This document shows positions 1 to 11,533 of a DNA stretch of 64,000 nt, piece after piece. The stretch spans positions 9,267,001-9,331,000 of the forward strand of contig NC_066333.1 of assembly GCF_022539315.1 (NCBI RefSeq), given 5' to 3'. Position numbers and translations under genes: made by a program. The stretch's first letter is position 1. Each line of letters opens with the position of its first letter. Under the pieces are notes generated by a model that searched no databases, was not told the origin of the DNA, and was given only the letters and a program-made list of their open reading frames with translations. The stretch comes from Serinus canaria (lineage: Eukaryota; Chordata; Aves; Passeriformes; Fringillidae).

Positions 1-1137
1 CCATGCTCGTATTCACCTTCAGCTTGGAGCAGTGCCTGGCTGGGGGAGAATTCTAAATATATTTACAACTTCTTACCAGCAAAGCTCAATATATAAAGGT
101 GCCTGCTAAACCTACATTAATGACCAAAATAGTCTTCCCTAGAGTTGCACCTGCCCTCTAGAAAATAAATCCTCACCTCCAGTAGGTAAACAGCTCCATC
201 TTTGCTCACAACAGTTCTGCTGCTGGGAGTTCTGGCATGGTTCTGGGAAAAGCAGCCTCCAAAAGCTGCTCACCTGTGCTTCTCCAAAGAGATTTCTGTG
301 GGTTTTTACTTGTGCTCATAATCCTTCTGTGTGTTTTGGGATTGAACCCTCTGGGCTGCCAGAACTGATCCCCTTCACCAAAACATTCAAACATTATCCA
401 TTTAAGCAAAACATGTTTAATTTTAAACCTGTCCTTACTGAAGGCAGCTGGCTTCACATGGGGCTGGTTATTTGGTGAAAGCAGAGCCCACTCTGCCCAG
501 TGCTGGGTGGGGAGAAAATTACCAGGGTCAGAGATCCCTTTTTTATTTATTTTTTAGCAGAAATAACATTATTTTCCAGGTGAACCACCAATCTCTCCCT
601 GGTGGATTTAGGCAACTTAACCTGTGATTTGCCTGCTGGAAAGATCCTTGCCTCTTCCTCTGTTCCTGGTCCCTGCTGCGGGATCCCAGCCCTTCTGTGC
701 TTGCTCTGGTAGAGTGAAAACAAAGATCTTTTTAAATAAGACATGGGAAAGAAATGGAATCACTGAGATCATTCCCAGTACCATTTCCCATGTGCATTTC
801 AAGGGTGATATTTGAAGGGGCCAGCGTGAAGGTGTTGCATGTTGCAGATGCCATGGCACACAAGAAAACCCTGTTCAAAAATGTGGCATCTCCATTGTCC
901 CTCCTTCCCTTTCCTTTCCTTCCCTTCCCTTCCCTTGCCCAGCAATATTTCAGTTTCAGAGCTTGACCCTGAGCAGTGCTGGGCACCAGTAATGTCAGAG
1001 GTTTTGGAGCTGCTGGTGGGCAGAGTAACAACCTTCTGCATCAGGTTTTTCTGCCACAGAGGATTTTTACAGATACAAATCCATTGATTTCTGTGTTTGG
1101 CTGCTGAGTTCCATGTGAGAACCTAATCAAGCCTGCA
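1..1137. other. Unique non-coding sequence, no gene seen
   Basis: I see no gene, recognisable repeat family or RNA gene here. Open frames on both strands are under 100 codons, overlap each other and show no domain. The only structured element is a short pyrimidine tract near 900-940, listed separately. Confidence 0.6.
899..940 (+). repeat. Pyrimidine tract, TTCCC-like
   Basis: The plus strand carries an almost pure C/T run made of imperfect TTCCC and TTTCC units. It is a short degenerate polypyrimidine microsatellite. No function is implied. Confidence 0.85.
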
Positions 1138-1400
1138 TGTCTCTAACTTTTCTAATGCAGGCAACCTCTCCGCAGATGAACTCTGCTCTGAAATATTCAT
1201 TTTGGTGGCATGTCTTAATTGCATTGCAATTATTTCTGAAGTTACTCTGAGTGCTTTGCCATTGCTGCCTCTACATTTTCCATAGGCTCTTAGAGCATTC
1301 TTTAAATCAAATGGTGCTCAGATACCATGGTGATGGTTGACATTATTATGGGTGACTCTTTCTTTTTGGCCTCGGACAGCAATGGCTGAGAATAGAGAAG
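1138..1400. other. Candidate conserved non-coding element
   Basis: This is an AT-rich block without repeats. It contains an odd palindrome, AATTGCA-T-TGCAATT (1217-1231), resembling paired octamer or C/EBP-type half sites, and several homeodomain-like ATTA cores. Composition and motif density resemble vertebrate developmental enhancers. That is inference only: no alignment was possible. Confidence 0.25.
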
Positions 1401-4400
1401 AGCATTGGCTGTTTCTCATTTCAGGGTATGTGGGTGTTTTAAAGTCCTCGTGTGAGATGGTAGGTACAGATTAAACTGTGCAGTTTAAATCATAAGGCAA
1501 GAAGAATAAAAAAAAGTCATGTGAGAAAATGCCATTAGGAAAGGCTCAGCTGATTTCATGACACTGCCATCAGCATCCCTGATAATCGTGAATTCTGGCT
1601 ACAGAGAAAATAGATTACACTGTTTTTGCAGGGGTGGAACATGGATCTGCTGAGAAAGCAATGTGATTTTCTGCCTTGGCTTTGTGTGTGTACAAGCATG
1701 TATGGGTGGGGATGCGTTAGATATTCAAATCTTTTGCCTCCGTAGCATAAATGTCTTGATTTAGTCTTGCAGGCAAAATATAGGGCCAGAAATTCAGCCT
1801 GCAAATGTGATCTCATAGGAGTGTTTGTCAATTCATTTTCAAAATAATCTGTGTATGTGTACACACACACATGCAAACACAGAGAGATGTTTCCCTTTGG
1901 ACCCAAAGATTTTCATTAGAACTGCCCTGGTCAAGCCCAGGAGAAAAAAATCGTAAAATGCTGCAGTGTGGATGGATCTATAAACTGACACCTTTTATTG
2001 AAAACAAATAAAAAAAAAATCTGAGCCAAATTTTTGATGATTTTATTTTACCAGGAGTAAGAGCTGGAATTTTCAGCCTGAACCTTAGAGACTCTGAGCT
2101 GCGGAGCCACTGCTAAGCTGGCTGCCCAGCAGCCAGTGACACTCCTGCATTGAATGTTTAAACACCCTCAAAAACTGAATGAATTTTTCATCTATCACTT
2201 GGGCAAACAATCTGGCTGCTGTGTGCTGAGGGGATGAATAGCCCAGTGTGTGGGATCTTAATGGGAAAAGACAAGGGAGCATGAAGTGATGCTTTTGGGA
2301 GCGTGTGCGAGGAGCCCACCTCGCTCGCCTTTCCAGAGTTAGTCAAGAACTGTGCTTTGCAACAGCCTGACTTAATAATTTCCCTTTGCTGCCTCCTCTG
2401 ATGATGTCTCCTGAGCCAGCAAAGGGTGTTTTCTCAGTGTGGTTTTGGGCTGTGGGATTTTTGTGGGGGTTTGAGAGCTCGCAGCTGGTTCGGAGGGGCT
2501 GTGATGGCATCTGCGGAGCTGCTGCTCCTGTGGCTCGCTGTTCCTGGTGCTGGAGGCTTTGACAGAGCCCATCATCACACACCTTCCTGTCTGCAAGGCT
2601 CTGAGGAAGGTGTCCAAAGCATGGACCATCTCCAAACTCCTTTCTGCTGCAGAAACACAGGCAAGAGAGAATATTTATAGACAGGGAAGCAGCTCTTTAC
2701 AGTCCCCACCCCATTTCTCGCTTCCTTCTAATCTTTATTCTCCATATTGGTGACTAAGTATCAGCTTGACTTTCTATTTGTAGCACTCCAATTGCTTGTA
2801 AAAATAGCAGATTTCTTATTTATTATTTTATTTTTTCCATTTCCTGTTTTATTTTTATGCTGTCATGGTTTTATTTTTTTTTTCCTCTTCCTAGCACACC
2901 AAATATTTAAAGAAAAACTGCTAGACCAATGTGACTCTTCCAATGTGATCTGTTTGCTGCCCTGATTAAAAAATCCTACAACCACACACTGGTCCTTATT
3001 GCAGGAGATTCTTATGAGATCAGTTGTAGAAACTAAAATGCAATTAAGGTTCTGATTGCTGATACCACATTAAAGAGGGAGGACAAATGTATGATGATGA
3101 TGATAATAATATAAAGAAGGAGAAGAAGGGACAGCTATTCAGGGGACAAGGGTAGACTAGGATTAACAGAAAATGAGTTATTTGTGCATGAAATTTTAGT
3201 GGAAAGAAACTTTAAAAATTTATGCAAAAATATTTCAGCTTTGCTTCCCCCCACCTTTGCTCCTCAGGGGTTCAGAGAAAAATGAGACTTAGGCATGAAA
3301 AATTTAGAAACTGATATATTGTGAACATTTCTCATTCAAAGCTGACTCTTGGAAAAGACTATTTCCTTTATAAAAGACCATAAAGGAGAGGTTTTAACCC
3401 CTATAATTTACATGCTATCTTCCACAGAGGCTGATGTGGGGCTGATCCAGCCCTGGGCAGCAGTGCCAGAGGTGGCATTTCTGAAGTGCTGTTTCTTTCA
3501 CTGATGTGGTCGAATCTTCAGGGGTTTATTCCGCAAAAAAATTGTAAATACATGACTTTTTAATATTTCTCACTGATTAATATTTCTCACTGCTTCTTAT
3601 AAGGTTGAAGAAGCAGAGACACACCTGTGAGTGAAGATACAACTCATGCCATTCTCCAGAAAATATCTTATGACTCCAACCTGAAAAATTCCAGACATTT
3701 TGAGTTCCTTTGGTTTGCTTGCAGCCAGTTTGCTTTGGGGCAGTTTTTGGAAGTTTACAAGGTCTAGGAACAACTTACCCTTTTTTAATAAAGCTGGAAA
3801 TCTGAGAGTCTCCCCCAGCACCTTTCCAGGAGCTGAAGTCTGGAGAGCATTGTGAGGTGACATTCTGCAAGGAACATCTTGATCATCTCCAGAATGCTTT
3901 GTCCTTTACTGTACTTCTACTCACACATACACAGGTGCAGGAGGTTATATTACAGCTGATTGAAAAATTGACCATGGAGGAGGCAAATAAATGTGTTTTC
4001 AGGTAGAATTGACACTGGCTCTGTTCCTCTCCCCCTGGGAAGTGTAGGTCCACTCAGAGGAGACACCTTGTGCTCTTCCATGGATGAAATTGTGTAGCGA
4101 CAAGTTTCCCCCACCAGAAAGGCTGGACTGTCTAGCAAACAAGGGCAACAGGAAATTTCAAGGCTTCAACTCTTCCTGTGGCCCCAGAGCCCCCCAGCAT
4201 TTAACAACATCTCAGTTGCTGGGATAACCTTAAACAAAGGGGAAACTTCCAAAGGTAACAAGACAAGGACAGCACGGAAACAGCTTCTGTGTTTGCTGCC
4301 AATTCCCTGAGAGTTTTGCTTTGACAAGGACAGCACAACATCTCCTGTAGCTGAAGGTGATGGAGGTGTAGTCTCTGGAGAAGTGCTTGGATGCAGGACA

Positions 4401-4899
4401 TGGGGTTCAACCCCAACTGAGGTAGGCAAGAGCTTGGTGCAGTGAGGTCTGACAAAGCCCCATGAAGAATTTGCCCATCACAAAAATACTGCAGGACTGG
4501 GTAAAATCAAGTGAGAGAGGTGCAGCTGGAAGAAATAAGTTGGTAAAGAGGGGAGGTTGGGGCCCAGAGAAGGTTGGGCTGGAGTGTTGCTGGACACCAG
4601 AGCAGTGGCAGTGATTCATTTAATCACCAGCAGCCTCTCTGGCTGCTCTGGCTTAGGCCAGTGGCTATAAGGAGCTCCTTGGGGCAGTAAAAGTGAAATG
4701 GTGCATTAACCATGCAGGATGGGGCTGCTGAAGCAGCTTTTCTTGGGCAAGCTCACTTTGATGCATGTGTTTCTGCCCTCACCATTTTGGTCTCACTACT
4801 TGGGAAATGATTAGTGCATTAAAAGCACATGCTGCAAAAATACACCCGAAGAAACCCCAAGCCTGAGGCATCAGTATCCCCTTGTAATTTCATTTTTAT
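1401..4899. other. Unique non-coding sequence
   Basis: I see no supportable gene. Visible features are minor: an alternating purine/pyrimidine run (1850-1874), a T-rich stretch (about 2810-2890) and a short ATG/AAG-rich patch (about 3090-3127). Open frames of 60-116 codons occur on both strands but have no recognisable domain. Confidence 0.55.
1850..1874. repeat. Alternating TG/CA run
   Basis: About 25 bases alternate strictly between purine and pyrimidine (TGTGTATGTG followed by an ACAC run). This is a short dinucleotide-type repeat with Z-DNA-forming potential. Confidence 0.7.
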
Positions 4900-5300
4900 G
4901 GTTTCACAAACATAGGCTGTGAGTCTTTAATTGCAGACAAGGCACTGCAAAGCAAGGAGGGATATCCTTGGAATGTAATAGCTGGCCAGAATTAGGCAAC
5001 AACTCTGCCCCACCCGCAGCACCCTCGGTGATTTCCTACAGTACTCAGTACAGTCGTTGGTATGTGTGGTGCATTAGTTAAGTTAATTACAACAGCACAG
5101 AGATTCATTGCAAATTGTTCCTAGTTAAAACTGAAAATTCACTGGAACAAGGAGTGCTAATTATATTCCACTTGTTACTGCTGTGTCTAGTTAATATTCC
5201 AACAGCTGCTTTGGCAAGATAATGATGGCTCCAGCAGAAATTACTGAACAAATAGATTTTTAAATCAGTAACAACATATTTACCAGCGGGTTTTTTTCCC
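4900..5300. other. Candidate conserved non-coding element
   Basis: This repeat-free block has two TAATTA homeodomain core motifs (5084-5089 and 5158-5163) and many ATTA/TAAT variants. It resembles a developmental enhancer in composition. Conservation is inferred, not seen. Confidence 0.25.
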
Positions 5301-6839
5301 TCTTCATACACAAAGTTAAGCCCTGCCAGAGTTGGGCATTCATATTCACTGAAAAGTAGAGATAAAAAAAAATCAACATTGCCATTATTGTGTTAATTTG
5401 GCACAACTAAAAAAAAAGAAAAAAGCTAAGCAAAAGAATATTATTGATAAATAAATTCTATCTTCTTAGAGGAATTTAGTGCTGTTTTCAGGGTCACAAA
5501 GCCCAGTGTAGCTTTTTGGTTGACCATACTCAATTAATTGTCCAGCACTGCAAAGGACAGGACTGGGGATGGATCTCTCTCCTCCTCCCAGCCTGAATAA
5601 TGAAGTTAAATGATTGTGAGACCTTGTGAGGCAGAGAAACCCTTCCATGACAGCTGCAGGTCTGTGCTGAGCTGAAGGCAGGGGCAGCCCAGGTTCCTTG
5701 GGCTTGGCTTTGTAGACCAACATGTAAACCCCCATCCCACACAGCACTGGGAGACTGTCTAAGGCAAAAGTTCCATCTTTCATCCAGCACAGCTACACTT
5801 GTGACCTGAAAAAAAAATTATTTCTCTGTCTGACACAGCAGAAAGGGTTTTAGGGCTGTTGAATGCTGCCTGTACAGGAGCTCTGGGCCTGTCCCTGTGC
5901 TGCAGGACTGGCTCTGCACCCACCCAGGAATGCACAGCTGCCTTCAGCAGGACATGAGCACACCGCCAGCCAGTTTCTGTGCCTGCTTGTCCCCAGCCCA
6001 GCTCCTCTCTAAACTTTTCACAGGATTTATCCGCAGGAAATCATCTTCCACATAAGGCACCACCACCTCCATCCTGCTCTGAGCACCTGAGGCCCAGCAA
6101 GGTGGAGAGAGCCATCTAACCTCACCCTGAGTGTCACCTCACCCCGGGGAGGGCTCAGGTCTTGTCCCTCCTCCCACCCTGTGCACTCCTCTCTGGGCAA
6201 ACCCAGTAGCCTGTGTGTAGGAAAAGATGCAGGACGTTTTTAATGAGTCGTGAACAAGAAGTTCAGCTGGTGCTGAATGTTTAAAATCAGAAGCAAAACA
6301 AACATGCTCGAGTGTCTGGGGTTCTTTTTAATGGATAGCACAGCTTCTGGTTTATTATTACTGCTATTATAGTTTGCAGCTGCAAAATGATCTGAAATTT
6401 CAATAGCAGCATGCTCTTCATGCTGCTACAAGAATGTATATTCTGTGTTGTATAAATCGACATGCACCTCTCATCCAACCAGGCTGGAGCTCTGGATCAC
6501 ACCATTTTATCATTCATCTCCCAAAAAGGGGATTTAACACCTCAGCTGACAAGGGGGAATGTGGAGCAGTGCTACCACTGGGAGAGCCTCTCCTTTTTGA
6601 GGGAGAGCGTGCAGCAGGGCTGTCTTTCTGGAATTACTTCCATTTTCAATTAGTTTTCTTCGGAGAGAGGATTTTCTTCCCACTTAGTCATAACGCCAGG
6701 ATGTGTTAAATAAATTCACTCTGGGTTGTTCCTTGTCTGGCAATATAATTTGTGAATCGAGGTGGGGGGAGAAAAATCTAGTTAGCAGCAATTGAATATA
6801 CAAAGTGGGGTGACCAGTAACTCTCTGCTGCTGAGCCAA
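5301..6839. other. Unique non-coding sequence
   Basis: I see no gene, mobile element or tandem repeat. The frames on both strands lack domain features. The 5820-6240 part is more GC-rich and the rest is AT-rich. Confidence 0.55.
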
Positions 6840-7140
6840 CGTTGATATATGTCCTATGGTGTCTTAGGGGAGGTTTCTAATTGCAATATGAGTTTTGCAT
6901 GGTAACCTACGGGGAGAAGGGGAGATGCAATTGCTTATCACTTTATCATTACAACCTTTTATTAAGGTTGTTTTTAATTAAAATGGAGCAACAAATGTAC
7001 ACTCTTATCCCTATAAGCAATCTTATCTAGTGTGACTGCTGCTATATTAGTGAAGTAAATCCTCTTGATTACATTGGATGTGATCTTATGAAGTATGACA
7101 GCTTTACATATTAATAATAGGAACTGTCTGAATAGGCTGT
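6840..7140. other. Candidate conserved non-coding element with an inverted repeat
   Basis: This AT-rich, repeat-free block contains a perfect 8-bp inverted repeat, ACAACCTT/AAGGTTGT (6951-6958 and 6964-6971, 5-nt loop), followed at once by a TAATTA core (6975-6980). The mix of ATTA cores and non-repetitive sequence is typical of enhancer-like elements. Function is inferred. Confidence 0.28.
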
Positions 7141-7756
7141 CGCATGACCCTCTTCTCTGTGGCTCTCCACCAGCACAGTTTTAATCTATTTATCTCAGTC
7201 CTCTTCCAAGATAAGCTGTCATACTCTCATGAAAGTGCAGTTGTCCCTATGTCACTGATGTGGAATGGAAGCATGGAGTCCCAGGACCAAATCCCCAACT
7301 CCAGCACTTTGCCCCTTGGTCCCAGGAGGCAAAGTGAAGAAGGGATTCCAACTCAATCCCTTCTTTCTTTGGAGGGGAGCAGGAGGGATTTGTCTTCCTG
7401 TATTTTTTCTCCTCTACTTTATTTCCCTCATGTCAAACAAAGTCCTGGTGTTCCTGCCATCAAATTTCTACTTGCATGAAGTGAGCAACTGTTTTTGTTT
7501 AGTCCCTTCTGCAGCACCAGGAGGGAGGGAGCTGCTCTCCTGGGTGATTTAACTGAGCAAAGGGGAAGCTAAAATGGGGTGCAGGTGGCTTTGTGTGCCC
7601 AGGGAGCTGCATGCACACAGTTGGGAGGACAAAATGGGAAGGGGGATTAAAAGAATAGGACTGAAGGGGTACAATACATATTCAAATTTATTTTTACTAA
7701 CATGTGGTTTGTTATATAAAGCTACAGTCCTTTACTGAACTTTAACACTGGCAGAT
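7141..7756. other. Unique non-coding sequence
   Basis: Two overlapping plus-strand frames of about 100 codons lie here but show no domain, signal peptide or codon pattern I recognise. Nothing else is seen. Confidence 0.5.
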
Positions 7757-8020
7757 AATGATAAAACAAGGGGGAATGTTTTCAAACTAAAAATAAGAGG
7801 GATTTAGGTTAGAAGTTAAGAACAAATTTTTCCCTGTGAGTGTAGTGAGTCACTGGCACACGTAGCCCAGGGAAACTGAGGATGCCCCTGGAAGTGTTCA
7901 TGGCCAGGTTGGAGCAACCTGGTCTAGTGGAAGGTGACCCTGCCTGTGACAAGGAGCTGGAACAAAATGATCTTTAATGTCTCTTCCCAACCAAACCATT
8001 CTGTGACTCTGTGAACTATT
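7757..8020 (+). mobile_element. CR1 LINE 3' fragment (plus strand)
   Basis: This is a 5'-truncated copy of the avian CR1 non-LTR retrotransposon. It begins in the typical tail region (AAAACAAGGGGGAATG-like), runs through the 'CCTGGAAGTGTTCATGGCCAGGTTGGA' class of sequence around 7890-7915, and ends with the diagnostic imperfect octamers CATTCTGTG/ACTCTGTGA near 7999-8015. It has no coding capacity. Several differences from the usual tail wording suggest an old copy. Confidence 0.9.
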
Positions 8021-9664
8021 CCTGACTGGCATTGCTCTCACTGAGAAGAACATGAAGCTCTGTGGCATGATGAGACTGATGAAAGATGGAGAGGGCTTTG
8101 TTTGCCACCTCATTTGTTTGCCTGCTTTCCCTCACTCTGAATTAGAATCCCCTTCAGGCCAAGGGACACCAGAGGTGCTCTGCAGCTATAAATCCGTGCA
8201 ACTCCACAGAGGTGTGGAGCTGGAAGAGCTGTTTGCTTCCACCTTAGCTTTACAGCAAAAAACCCCGCATACCATCCTGCTGTTTCCAGTCAGTGGCCCA
8301 AATTCTGCTCCCTGCAGCACCAGTGCAGCCTCCTGGAGTTGGTGGAGTTGTTCCAGGCCTGCAGCAGCACGGGATGGGGATGGGAGCTCCTGCAGGGCCA
8401 GCTCTGCTGCTCGCGGGAAGCTCCTCACATCTGCGCCTTTTATGACGAGCCAGCAGAATCCCTCCAGAGCCGCTGGGTTTTTATGGCAGGCAGAGAAATC
8501 AAAGCACTCTCAGTGGGTTAAAATTTAGAAAATCTGGAGGTACAAATGAATGAAAAGGAGGCGTGGGATGTGTGATGCAATCTTAACTGTTGTAGAGCTG
8601 TCAAATCATGAGTGCGGCTGGAAGTGATCTCTGGAATCCTGGAGACCAGCATCGAGCCAAAGAGAGCCCAAAGAGGGCTCTCACAGCTTCTGTGGCTGTG
8701 TCTAAATTGGAGCCTGAATGTCTCTTCCCACTCACAGCTCCACATTATTGTGTTGTATTGCAGTGTTGTTCCATTAAGGCTCTACTTCTGTTTCATAGAA
8801 AGTTTGGAGGAGGTTGTGCTTTTTTAACCCTTGCAGGTCGTGCTACCTTGCTTTAGAATGTCCCTTCATGCCTCTTCATTGCTTTTCAGAAGGACAGTTG
8901 CTCACTGTTTCTACATTAATTCCATTTTGTTGTTTCAAACTTCACCTCCTTAACAGGAGTGACCTGCCTTAATGATATTTCATTAGCTACAAGCAGCTAA
9001 AACAAATAGTCTTATTTCTTTAGAAATTCCCTGGCCATTGCAATGGTACTTCACATATATTTATATGGCTTTTATGATTCCTTTCACCTGGGCTAGTTCA
9101 AGGCACCTGAGGAGAACCTGGAGGATCAGCACTGGTCTTTGTGGGATAAAATAGCTGAGCAGTGAGGTTTGCCTTCTGTGCAAGGCAAAAAGATGCTTGA
9201 GAAAATGTGCCAGACTGTCCAGAGCAGAAAGAATAAATCCATTCCCCAGGGAAGCTGGAAACATCAGTGCCCAGTGGCTCATCCAGGGCTTGGTGGAGGG
9301 ATTCAGATGGTGCAGCTTGGACACAGCATTTGTAACCTGCCCACACCAGTAATGCATCTTAGAAGTTCCTGAACATGGGGAGACCTGGAAGTGTAGCTGC
9401 TTAGCTAGTGACCAATACATACTTTTAGAAGGAATCCAGGTGAACAAAAGTGGGTGTTAAATAAATCAACAACAAATGTTCTGTACTCTGATTCAAAAAT
9501 ATATCTCTACCTATGCTAAAAAGCATCAAAATATGAAGGTCATTATAAACAACCAAGCTAAAGTAGATGTTTTTAATATTTGGCTCAAGTTGATTCAGAA
9601 CTGAGGCTGTTTCCTTCCATGACACCTCCTGTGTTTTAACAAACAACCACCAGACAATTAATCT
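8021..9664. other. Unique non-coding sequence
   Basis: A 158-codon plus-strand frame (8052-8528) starts just beyond the CR1 end. It is low-complexity (Ser/Ala/Trp-rich) with no recognisable domain and is probably chance. A 128-codon minus-strand frame (9061-9447) is likewise unrecognised. No RNA gene or repeat is seen. Confidence 0.5.
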
Positions 9665-10180
9665 AAAAGGGCCTCAGATGCCCCGGCCAAGACGCTGATG
9701 TGAGTAATGGTTATGGCCCCACATAATATACAAAGGATCATAAACAGTTAATCTTCACCAAAAGGGAGAGTGAAATATTGTTTGATATCATTTTTAATAA
9801 AGAGAATAAATTAGGCTTTAAATATCATAACGCATCTTTAAACGCTGGTTACAGCTCCTGCACGCGGGGTGAATTAGCAACTGAATGAGCGTGTCAGGGG
9901 TTATCTGCTGAATTATTACCTCCCAGTCCACTTTGCATTATACTGGCCCTTGTGTCCATGGGAGCTGGTGAGCTGGCCACCTGCTTATGATGGCTGTCCA
10001 GATAACCAGCTTTGTCTGAGAAATTAAAATGGTGCCTTTAATCTTGTCGTTAATTCCTAATTCCACCAGTAACATCGGTCACGTGAGGGAGGAGCGCATT
10101 GTTCTCCTCTGTCCACGTATTGATATTTTAGGGTTTGATGATGTCCTACCTCCCTGAGATGGCAAATTTAACTCTTCAGG
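9665..10180. other. Candidate conserved non-coding element
   Basis: About 500 bases are repeat-free with an enhancer-like composition: AT-rich, with isolated CpGs retained in an otherwise CpG-poor region (for example around 9830-9890 and 10045-10120), a perfect CACGTG E-box (10080-10085) and TTAATTCC homeodomain-type sites. Retained CpGs in AT-rich unique DNA are a common sign of constraint. It is one of the strongest candidates in the window, but it is inferred without alignment. Confidence 0.35.
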
Positions 10181-11493
10181 TCTGGCCTGCAAATGTGGTT
10201 TATTATCCACCATAAATCCAGTGATGGGAAAGAAAAAAAAAGGAAGGGGTTAAAATGGAATTCAGTGCACGCGTCCCTTCCCTCTGGCTGTGCATCAGAT
10301 TGAATTCTAAGAAAGATTGATGGTGGGCTTTAAAATTAATTGCAAGTACAATTGTTATTATTAATACACATGAATATAGATCTAATAAAGCTATGCAAGT
10401 CTTAGGAATAACCATGCTAGGAGAGGTAAATCAGATGTAAATGCCTAGTTTAATGCTGTTTATCCAGTAATGCCCACCTTTGTTACAATGCTGCCTTCAG
10501 GAGCAAGAAATAATCATTAGAGCCTTTGATGCAATGAGGCTGATTTTGTCGGGCTTTGAGCAATCCATGAGAAACAATTCCTGGGAAGTGGTGCTGTTCC
10601 TCCCTGCCCAGGGTTGTGATTTGTGTACTCTGATCTACCCTACTCCTTCAGGACCTTCACAGAGCCAGTGAACAAACTGGCAGCACTGCTGGAGCCTTGC
10701 AGTGCCTCAGTTCCCCTCTTCCCACATCAGAGAGCACTCCATGGCCTCACCTTGAAGATCAGAGGCCCCTGAGCCGTGTGCTAATTAATGCACAACTCAC
10801 ACCTTGGAAAACTAGCAAGGTATCTCCCCCTTTTCTTCCAAGCAGAGGGACAAACTCTGCTTGCAGGCAGGCTGGTGCACATCCAGAATGCCCCTGTGGA
10901 AGCCACTGGTAGCCTGATTCATTGCTGGGACCATGCACAGAGCCCTGGGGTGGCTGTGCCTGAGCTTCTCTGAGCTCAGGAGCGTTCTCAACGTCCCCAA
11001 GCAGCCTCGTGTCTGGAGCATCCCACAGTGATAAAAACACAGCCTGTGCTGCTGCACATCCCCACCCTGTGCTGCACAGGACAGGGATCCCCACTCAGGG
11101 CCTGTGACTTCCCCCAAACCCAGCATCCTCCTTTCCTTGTCCTCAGGGGAAAAACCCCTGGGTGAGGGGTGACTCCTCCAGCTTCCCAGTGGTACTGGCA
11201 CTGAAGGAAAATCAGTTCCTGCATTTCTGATTCCTGCTGTTCACATGCCTTATTAATTATACAACCTAAAGCATATTTCCAGAAATATACACATTTCTCT
11301 TTTGAAAAGAATCCTACATTTTGCTCCTCATGGTTAAAAAAGGGACAAAATTTGAGAAGATCGGGAAAAAAATAGAACCAGAACAGTTTTCTTTGTCAAG
11401 AATTATTTGATCTTTTTATTTTTGAGGGGGAGGGAGGAAATCCTAAACTTTGCATTTCAATGGATTTTTTTTATTATTATAAATCCATCTGTG

Positions 11494-11495
<2 letters not shown>
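10181..11495. other. Unique non-coding sequence
   Basis: I see no supportable gene. Several overlapping frames of 70-129 codons occur on both strands in the GC-richer part (10690-11220) and contradict one another, as expected by chance. Confidence 0.5.

Positions 11496-11528
<33 letters not shown>
11496..11528 (+). repeat. (AC)n microsatellite
   Basis: This is a perfect CA dinucleotide run of about 16 units. It would be expected to be length-polymorphic. No other role is apparent. Confidence 0.97.
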
Positions 11529-11533
<5 letters not shown>

